Of a stretch of 8,956 nucleotides of DNA, positions 1-5,038 are shown piece after piece. Each line of letters opens with the position of its first letter. Positions within the stretch are counted from its first letter, which is position 1. The stretch is from JBDRZD01 sp964623395 (GTDB taxonomy: Bacteria > Hydrothermota > Hydrothermia > Hydrothermales > Hydrothermaceae): NCBI GenBank assembly GCA_964623395.1, contig CAZUSI010000059.1:1-8956 (forward strand). Reading direction: 5' to 3'. Both the position numbers and the translations under genes were made by a program. Below the pieces are notes generated by a model. It saw nothing but the letters and a program-made list of their open reading frames with translations. It was not told the DNA's origin and did no database searches.

Positions 1-1174
1 TTGACATATTTAACATTAAATCAACTCCACATCCACATGGTGGATACTTATTTATATCTTGTGGAATTTCAAATATTTCATTTTTATCATAATAAGAAGG
101 AGTTCTATGAATGTGAATTATACTTATAATTTCTGGAAAATCTTTATAAAATTGCATTAATGGAATTGTAAATTCTTCTGCTTCAACTGATGGCCCTTTA
201 ACATCTATATTTTCTATATTAAATACTTCTACTTTATCATTTTTTGGAAAAATTGGGACTAAATCTTCATAAGTTAAATTTGATTTATCAACATTATATT
301 TTCCTGATGCTGTTACAATAAATATTTTTAAACTTGAATCGTATGCCATAAATGCACCTTCTGAAAGACGGGAATAGGAAAGTATTTTTGAAATTAGATT
401 ACTCAATTTTCTATTTTTTACAAATGAACTTATTTTAACAGGAGGTGAAAGTAAATTATTTTCACCTAAGAATTTTCCAAGTTCTATCATTGAATTTACT
501 ACTTTTGAATTTATCCAATTTTTATAAGGAATCAACTTATCTTCATTTTTTATAAATCCACCAACCTCTTTTGAAGAACCAAAAACCCTTAATCTTCTTG
601 AAACTTCCTTTAAATCCTTTAATAAGGGACATCCACCTTCCATCGTTGAAATTATAAAACCAGAATTTATTAAATTATCATTTTTAAATTTATATGGAAC
701 AACTATGTTTTTAAAAGAACCGAGTTTTGCCATAAGCATTCTGAAAATGTTTATTTTTCTTTCATAATCCAAATTTATTATTAAATCCTTTTCATCCTTA
801 ATAAATATTAAATTTATGAAATTTGGATGAGGAGAAGGAGAAATTTTTAAAATTTCTTTTCCAATTGAGATTGCAAGTGGTGGATAAACCTCAGGTATTT
901 TTTCTTTTGGATTTTCCAAAATATTTTCATTTATCTCTAAAATACATGGATTTAATATTACTCCAAAAGGAATTTCAATTTTTTCCTTAAAGGAATTTTT
1001 ATCATAAAAATATACATTGCTTCCTTTTTCTTTAAAATCTTCTGAAATTTTTTCAAAAATTTCCTTTAAAAAATTTTTTATTAAAAAAATTTCTCTTTCT
1101 TTTATTTTAGAGAAAATATTTAATTCGTTATAAAGAACTAAAGTTGGATTTTTATCCCAAATTTCTTTAATCAA
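1..1174 (-). CDS. Class II aldolase/adducin-like protein with unrecognised N-terminal region, 3' end beyond window
   Basis: An open frame of 391 codons runs from a TTG at 1174 to the window edge without a stop; the C-terminus is missing. The C-terminal part resembles the class II aldolase/adducin fold (fuculose- and ribulose-phosphate aldolases and epimerases). It shows TASG at 288-291, LTYEDLV at 300-306, a PSVE-type acidic stretch at 328-334, and the zinc-ligand pair HIH (H354, H356) after a Tyr-x-x-x-Pro stretch. A PPCGC segment at 378-382 sits where the family has a Pro-Pro-Gly loop. The third zinc His expected in this family would lie outside the window. Residues 1 to about 230 match nothing I know. 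The start is TTG because no in-frame ATG occurs before residue 146. AAAGGA lies only 3 bases upstream, so the ATT at codon 2 is an alternative start. It directly follows rtcB and is probably co-transcribed. Substrate unknown. Confidence 0.72.
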   Translation of the reverse strand, partial: MIKEIWDKNPTLVLYNELNIFSKIKEREIFLIKNFLKEIFEKISEDFKEKGSNVYFYDKNSFKEKIEIPFGVILNPCILEINENILENPKEKIPEVYPPLAISIGKEILKISPSPHPNFINLIFIKDEKDLIINLDYERKINIFRMLMAKLGSFKNIVVPYKFKNDNLINSGFIISTMEGGCPLLKDLKEVSRRLRVFGSSKEVGGFIKNEDKLIPYKNWINSKVVNSMIELGKFLGENNLLSPPVKISSFVKNRKLSNLISKILSYSRLSEGAFMAYDSSLKIFIVTASGKYNVDKSNLTYEDLVPIFPKNDKVEVFNIENIDVKGPSVEAEEFTIPLMQFYKDFPEIISIIHIHRTPSYYDKNEIFEIPQDINKYPPCGCGVDLMLNMS

Positions 1175-2632
1175 TTATCCTTTTACAACACCAAAAGGAA
1201 CAAGTCTTGCAACTTTTTTTGAAATTCCTGCTCCATGCACAACTTCAACAACCATATCTAAATTTTTATATGCCTCTGGAATTTCTTCCCAAACTGTTTC
1301 CTTTGATGCTGCCTTTAATTTAACACCAATCTTTTTTAATTCAGATTCTATATCCCTTCCTTTTGCTCTTTTGATTGCTGCACTTCTCGACAAAACCCTT
1401 CCTGCACCATGACAGGTTGAACCAAATGTTTCCTCCATTGCTTTTTTTGTTCCAACAAGTATATATGAACCTGTTCCCATACTTCCTGGTATCAAAACTG
1501 GTTGACCTATATCTTTATAACAGTCAGGAACATCTTTATGATTTGGGGGAAATGCCCTTGTTGCTCCTTTTCTATGAACTATTACAGGAATTTCCTTATC
1601 ATCTATTTTATGAATTTCTCTTTTTGCAATATTATGAGCAACATCATATATTAATTTCATACCGAGCTCTTCTGCTTTCTTACCAAAAACTTTTTCAAAT
1701 GCCTCCCTTACCCAATGTGCTATCATTTGCCTGTTGCACCAAGCATAGTTTGCTGCACATATCATTGCAGAGAAATAGTCCTGACCTTCAGGAGATTTAA
1801 AAGGAGCACATGCAAGCTGTTTATCAGGTAAAGAGATTTTGTATTTTTCCATTGCTCTCATCATTACTTTAATATAGTCATCTGCTACTTGATGTCCAAG
1901 ACCTCTTGAACCACAATGAACCATAACACATACACAACCTTCAAAAAGACCCATCTTTTCTGCAATTTCTTTATCAAATATTTTTTCAACTTTTTGAAGT
2001 TCAAGAAAATGGTTCCCTGAACCCAAACTACCAATTTGTGGTAACCCCCTTTCAATTGCTCTTTTTGAAACCTTATCTGGATTTGCACCTTCCATTTCTC
2101 CTTTTTCTTCTGTCCTTTCAAGGTCTTCTTTCCATCCAAATCCCCTTTCAACTGCCCATCTTGCACCTTTTACCATTACTTCCCTTAATTCCCTTTCAGA
2201 AACCTTTATTTTTCCCTCAGAACCTACACCTGATGGAACATTATAAAAAAGAGCATCAAGAATTTTGTCAAGGTATTTTAAAACTTCCTCATATTTTAAA
2301 TCTGTTCTCAAAATTCTTACACCACAATTTATATCATATCCAACTCCACCAGGAGATATTACACCTTCATCTTCATCCATTGCAGCAACACCACCAATTG
2401 CAAATCCATAACCCCAATGTATATCAGGCATTGCAAGTGAATATTTCTTTATTCCTGGAAGTGTTGCAACATTTGCAACTTGCTCAGGAGCCATATCCTG
2501 TAAAATTGAATCTATCATTTTAGAAGAAGCATAAATTATCCCATCAACCCTCATACCAGGTTTATAACTTTTTGGTATTCTCCATCTATATTCATCAATT
2601 TTTTCAAGAGGACCTTTCCATACCTTTTCCAT
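1175..2632 (-). CDS. rtcB: RNA-splicing ligase RtcB (3'-phosphate/5'-OH RNA ligase)
   Basis: RtcB joins RNA ends carrying a 2',3'-cyclic or 3'-phosphate to 5'-hydroxyl ends, using GTP and Mn2+, in tRNA splicing and RNA repair. The 485 residues are full length for the family. Metal and catalytic residues are all visible: D100 and C103 (GYDINCG), H208 (SGNHF), H239 (VHCGSRG), H333 (DVAHN), and H408 in CHGAGR, the His that is guanylylated. These sit 4-5 residues beyond the Pyrococcus horikoshii positions (D95, C98, H203, H234, H329, H404). The ATG immediately follows the TAA of the aminotransferase gene. AGGAGG at 2638-2643, inside that gene's last codons, gives a 5-base spacing, so the start is secure and translation is likely coupled. 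No archease partner and no RtcR-type regulator is present here. The gene lies inside a five-gene operon with a disulfide oxidoreductase. Confidence 0.97.
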   Translation of the reverse strand: MEKVWKGPLEKIDEYRWRIPKSYKPGMRVDGIIYASSKMIDSILQDMAPEQVANVATLPGIKKYSLAMPDIHWGYGFAIGGVAAMDEDEGVISPGGVGYDINCGVRILRTDLKYEEVLKYLDKILDALFYNVPSGVGSEGKIKVSERELREVMVKGARWAVERGFGWKEDLERTEEKGEMEGANPDKVSKRAIERGLPQIGSLGSGNHFLELQKVEKIFDKEIAEKMGLFEGCVCVMVHCGSRGLGHQVADDYIKVMMRAMEKYKISLPDKQLACAPFKSPEGQDYFSAMICAANYAWCNRQMIAHWVREAFEKVFGKKAEELGMKLIYDVAHNIAKREIHKIDDKEIPVIVHRKGATRAFPPNHKDVPDCYKDIGQPVLIPGSMGTGSYILVGTKKAMEETFGSTCHGAGRVLSRSAAIKRAKGRDIESELKKIGVKLKAASKETVWEEIPEAYKNLDMVVEVVHGAGISKKVARLVPFGVVKG

Positions 2633-3481
2633 TTACTCCTCCTTCCTTTTTTCTAAAATCTTTTCATAAATTTTAAAGTAAAATTTACCTGGTTTTCCAT
2701 TTCCTATTTTATAATTGTCAATTTCAACAACAGGCAATATATCTATTGAAGTTGCTGAAATGAAAAATTCATCTGAAAGAAAAATATCCTGAAAATATAT
2801 TTTTTGTTCATAAAATCTAATTTTTAAATCCTTCACTGCTTCAATAACTTCCTTTCTTGTAACCCCTTCTAAAATTCCATTTAAAGGAGGTGTATAAACT
2901 ACTTCATCTTTAACTATAAAAATGTTTGCAAATGTTGCTTCTTTAATTTCAAGGTCTTCTTGAAAAAGTATTGCATCATCTTTAAATAATCTTTTTGCCC
3001 TTTCCCTTGCAATTGCACTTGGCAAAAGATTAACTGTTTTAATATCAACTCTTTTCCATCTTTCATCAGGATGGGTTATACATTTAATACCATTTTTCCT
3101 TATTTCATCCTTTACAGGAATGAATTCTCTTGCAGTTATAACAATCTCAGGAATACATTTTGAAGGAAATCCATGCTCCCTTTTTGATATACCTCTTGAT
3201 ATTTGAATGTATAATAAAACTTTATCATATTTTGTTTTTTTTGCAATTTTCAAAAGCAATTTATTCATTTCTTCAAAATCAAATTCATAGGGAATTTCAA
3301 CAAGCTTTAAACTTCTTTTTAATCTTTCAAGATGTTCATAAACCCTTATTATTCTCCCATTTTCATATTTCATCACCTCATAAACTGCATCAGCATATTG
3401 ATATCCCCTATCTTCAACATGAATTTTATATGCCTTTTCAATGGGATAAATTTTACCTCTTATATAGGCAATTTCTGGCAT
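2633..3481 (-). CDS. dat: PLP-dependent class IV aminotransferase, probable D-amino-acid transaminase
   Basis: Fold-type IV PLP aminotransferase of 282 residues, full length. The N-terminal DRGYQYADAVYE motif (24-35) is typical of D-amino-acid and branched-chain aminotransferases. K148 (in DIKTVNLL) is the expected Schiff-base lysine, E181 is the usual Glu near the cofactor, and GILEGVTR (202-209) contacts the PLP phosphate. RGISKREHGFP (96-106) keeps the Arg-x-His pair (R101, H103) that binds the substrate carboxylate in Bacillus D-amino-acid transaminase, which favours D-alanine/D-glutamate chemistry for peptidoglycan precursors. A branched-chain or aminodeoxychorismate-lyase-like activity is less likely but not excluded. 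It starts 13 bases after the DUF2892 gene. Unlike its neighbours it has no Shine-Dalgarno sequence: the region before the ATG is only A and T apart from one G at the end of the preceding gene. Its stop codon abuts the rtcB ATG. Confidence 0.9.
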   Translation of the reverse strand: MPEIAYIRGKIYPIEKAYKIHVEDRGYQYADAVYEVMKYENGRIIRVYEHLERLKRSLKLVEIPYEFDFEEMNKLLLKIAKKTKYDKVLLYIQISRGISKREHGFPSKCIPEIVITAREFIPVKDEIRKNGIKCITHPDERWKRVDIKTVNLLPSAIARERAKRLFKDDAILFQEDLEIKEATFANIFIVKDEVVYTPPLNGILEGVTRKEVIEAVKDLKIRFYEQKIYFQDIFLSDEFFISATSIDILPVVEIDNYKIGNGKPGKFYFKIYEKILEKRKEE

Positions 3482-3494
3482 ATTTAATTAATTT

Positions 3495-3698
3495 TTATTC
3501 TTTTTTTCTATAAGTGCTTATTTTTAAAATTGTATAAAGGGGACAGTAGTTAAAAAGAGAGGTCAAAACTAAAATTGCACCAATAATTATTAAAACCCAT
3601 TTAAAAGAAGTTCTTAAAGAAAAGGCACCAAGTCCAAAAAGAACTGCTCCTACTATAAGACGAATCCAACTATCAAGATTACCAACATTTCTTTTCAT
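3495..3698 (-). CDS. Small YgaP-like inner-membrane protein (DUF2892)
   Basis: The 67-residue protein matches the DUF2892/YgaP transmembrane family, which often occurs free-standing or fused to rhodanese domains and has no established free-standing role. Visible signatures are the N-terminal KRNVGNLDSWIR (2-13), two hydrophobic helices at about 13-26 and 33-49 with a short charged turn between, and the family's C-terminal NYCPLYTILKIST segment with a single Cys at 52. Both ends are predicted cytoplasmic with a basic tail (YRKKE). AGGAGG at 3703-3708 lies 4 bases from the ATG. It begins 11 bases after the protein disulfide oxidoreductase gene. Thiol and sulfur-transfer contexts are common for this family, which fits the neighbour, but the link is inference. 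Confidence 0.88.
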   Translation of the reverse strand: MKRNVGNLDSWIRLIVGAVLFGLGAFSLRTSFKWVLIIIGAILVLTSLFNYCPLYTILKISTYRKKE

Positions 3699-3709
3699 TT
3701 TTCCTCCTT

Positions 3710-4354
3710 TTATGCTTTTTCAAGATAATCAATAAAATAATTTTCAGGGACTGCTCCTTCAAATTGTATTTCTTCATTTATAACTACTTTTGGAACCCCA
3801 AAAACACTATACTTTTCTCCAAGTTCTGGAAACTCAATAACTTCTATTATATTTGAAGTTATATTTTTATTTTCAATTGCTATTCTATTTGCAAGAATTG
3901 CCATCCTTGGACAATAAGGACATGAAGGTGTCACAAAAACTTTTATCTCTATTTTTTTATCAATCTTTTTAATTTTCTCCTTGAATTCCTCTTTTAAATT
4001 GGATTCGTTTTTTGATACCATTAAAACTGTTTCTATTAAAGAAGTAAATTCATAACCTGAGGGTATTCCATAAAATCTTATTCCTGTATCATCTCCATTT
4101 TCTTTTAAAAAAACAATTGCAGGAACCTTATCAACATTATATTTTTGGGCATCTTCTTTATCAATTACAAAATTTTTTATCTCAAGTTTTATCTTATCAG
4201 AAATTTCTGAAATTTCTTTAAGAATTTTTTCAGTGTCAGCACAATAATCGCAATTTATTGACTGGGTAAAAAATAAAATTTTTACATTTCCTACCATTTC
4301 CTTTTGAAAATGATTACTTAATATCTTTTTATCTTCTTCGCTTAAAATTGACAT
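3710..4354 (-). CDS. Glutaredoxin-like protein disulfide oxidoreductase (two thioredoxin folds)
   Basis: Protein of 214 residues built from two tandem thioredoxin folds, as in the PDO enzymes of hyperthermophilic archaea, Aquifex and related thermophiles; these reduce, form or isomerise disulfides in the cytoplasm. The first active site is CDYC (C35, C38) with cis-Pro in KVPAI (P78). The second is CPYC (C145, C148) with cis-Pro in GVPKV (P188). Both sites are intact. No signal peptide is visible, so it should act in the cytoplasm. I start at the ATG at 4354: AGGAGG (4360-4365) is 5 bases upstream of it. The GTG at 4360, which would add two residues, overlaps that ribosome site and cannot be the start. 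It is the first gene of the downstream operon, with a promoter-like sequence just ahead. A thioredoxin-reductase partner is expected but not in the window. Confidence 0.92.
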   Translation of the reverse strand: MSILSEEDKKILSNHFQKEMVGNVKILFFTQSINCDYCADTEKILKEISEISDKIKLEIKNFVIDKEDAQKYNVDKVPAIVFLKENGDDTGIRFYGIPSGYEFTSLIETVLMVSKNESNLKEEFKEKIKKIDKKIEIKVFVTPSCPYCPRMAILANRIAIENKNITSNIIEVIEFPELGEKYSVFGVPKVVINEEIQFEGAVPENYFIDYLEKA

Positions 4355-4359
4355 ATTCA

Positions 4360-4365
4360 CCTCCT
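4360..4365 (-). promoter_or_regulatory. Ribosome binding site fixing the oxidoreductase start
   Basis: The minus strand reads AAAAGGAGGTGAATATG. The AGGAGG core is a near-perfect match to the anti-Shine-Dalgarno sequence and lies 5 bases before the ATG at 4354. The GTG at 4360-4358 shares its first G with the last G of the core, so that upstream codon is excluded as the start. Confidence 0.88.
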
Positions 4366-4377
4366 TTTAAAACTTTA

Positions 4378-4406
4378 ATAATAATTCCTTTTTTTAAAAA
4401 AATCAA
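4378..4406 (-). promoter_or_regulatory. Candidate sigma-70-type promoter of the oxidoreductase-rtcB operon
   Basis: On the minus strand TTGATT (4406-4401) is followed by exactly 17 bases and TATTAT (4383-4378). Transcription would start near 4372-4371, leaving a leader of about 17 bases that contains the AGGAGG site. The -10 hexamer and spacing are the same as in the promoter before the HD gene. The -35 matches the consensus at only four of six positions, and the region is extremely AT-rich, so a chance match is possible. The -35 overlaps the stop codon of the upstream gene fragment. Confidence 0.5.
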
Positions 4407-4497
4407 GTTCTCCTTATTTTTACAAACTTAATCCTCTGTGGAGTGCTATCAACTATTTCAAATTCAAGATTTTTATAAGTAAATTTTTCACCTTTTT
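4403..4497 (-). CDS. C-terminal fragment of a CorC/HlyC-domain (CNNM-type) transporter, 5' part lost in gap
   Basis: Only the last 30 residues before a TGA stop are readable. They run from KGEKFTY through LEFEIVD to QRIKFVKIRR. This resembles the end of the CorC_HlyC (transporter-associated) domain, which closes hemolysin-C/CNNM-type membrane proteins with CBS domains. In that domain a Gly-Glu/Asp-x-Phe/Val start is followed by a Phe-Glu-Val/Ile strand and an Arg-Arg/Ile-Lys-x-Val-x-Ile strand. It does not resemble the ending I know for the BCAM0308 family, whose N-terminal part lies on the other side of the Ns. I therefore annotate it as a separate gene whose membrane and CBS domains (usually about 400 residues) fell in the gap. 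Being in frame with the upstream part is a one-in-three coincidence. The fragment is short, so the assignment is moderate. Confidence 0.65.
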
Positions 4498-4597
4498 NNN
4501 NNNNNNNNNNNNNNNNNNNNNNNNNNNNNNNNNNNNNNNNNNNNNNNNNNNNNNNNNNNNNNNNNNNNNNNNNNNNNNNNNNNNNNNNNNNNNNNNN
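4498..4597. other. Assembly gap (100 Ns)
   Basis: Exactly 100 Ns, a conventional placeholder for a scaffold gap of unknown length. The coding content on the two sides appears to belong to different genes, so the real missing sequence is probably well over 1 kb. A genuine 100-base gap would be too small for the N-terminal part of a CorC/HlyC-type protein. Confidence 0.95.
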
Positions 4598-5035
4598 TCC
4601 ACCAAAGGCTTTTTTAACACTCATTCCTATTTTTTTTGAAAGATGTGATGTTGTTGTTTCAATATATATTTTATCTTCATCAAAATTCATCTTCATAATT
4701 CTTTCAAGTGGATTTCTTTTTTCTTCTGCTTGTGCAACATTTTTTATCAAATTTTTAATCTCTTCTTTTTTTGTTTTTACATAATCTGCATTAATTTCAA
4801 GGATTCCGAGAGGATAATTATCTTTTATTTTTCTACAAGCAGGACAATCCTTAATATTAAATTTTACACCTTTTTCTCTAAGCTTGTGTGTAAGTGTTTC
4901 ATCAAAAATCCATCTTTTCTCATGAAATAAAAGGCCACATGTAGGGCATACTGTTGGATCCTTATAAATATCTCTATCCATATAAGGATCTTTTAATTTT
5001 GATTCATATTTTCTTGTATCTTTCCCTCTTCCCAT
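4598..5035 (-). CDS. BCAM0308-family zinc-binding protein, C-terminus lost in gap
   Basis: The 146 readable residues match the small family called BCAM0308, which has an NMD3-like zinc-finger character and no established function. Visible features are a basic N-terminus, PTVCPTCGLLFHEKRW (28-42) and CPACRKIKDNYP (64-75), which form one C2-C2 zinc site (C30, C33, C64, C67). A conserved NPLERIM segment (108-114) and an ETTTSHLSKKIG segment (126-137) follow. Family members usually end about 20-30 residues after this point, so only a little is missing. It starts 3 bases after secA. The GGGAGG site (5043-5048) lies in the last secA codons with 7-base spacing, so it is probably translated from the secA message. 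A nucleic-acid-binding or ribosome-related role is plausible from the NMD3 resemblance, but that is inference. Confidence 0.82.
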
Positions 5036-5038
5036 AAA

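Noticed and set aside
1375..1800. Plus-strand open frame opposite rtcB
   Set aside because: It is rich in Leu, Phe, His and Gln with no recognisable motif, and it lies fully opposite RtcB residues that include catalytic positions; it is the antisense shadow of a purine-rich gene.
1885..2166. Minus-strand 93-residue frame inside rtcB
   Set aside because: It is an out-of-frame reading within the strongly conserved RtcB gene and has a low-complexity Lys/Gln composition.
2038..2523. Plus-strand 161-residue open frame opposite the 5' half of rtcB
   Set aside because: Low-complexity Leu/His/Pro/Gln composition typical of an antisense reading of Lys/Glu-rich coding DNA, with no ribosome site or family match.
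3160..3513. Plus-strand 117-residue frame opposite the aminotransferase
   Set aside because: It lies opposite conserved PLP-enzyme coding sequence, is rich in Phe, Leu, Ile and His, and matches no family I know.
4358..4360. GTG as the start of the oxidoreductase gene
   Set aside because: The codon overlaps the AGGAGG ribosome site. The ATG at 4354 has the proper 5-base spacing.
4376..4402. T-run/A-run palindrome as an intrinsic terminator
   Set aside because: TTTTTTTAAAAAAA is symmetrical but has no loop and no G-C pairs, so it cannot form a stable terminator hairpin; it fits better as a promoter spacer.
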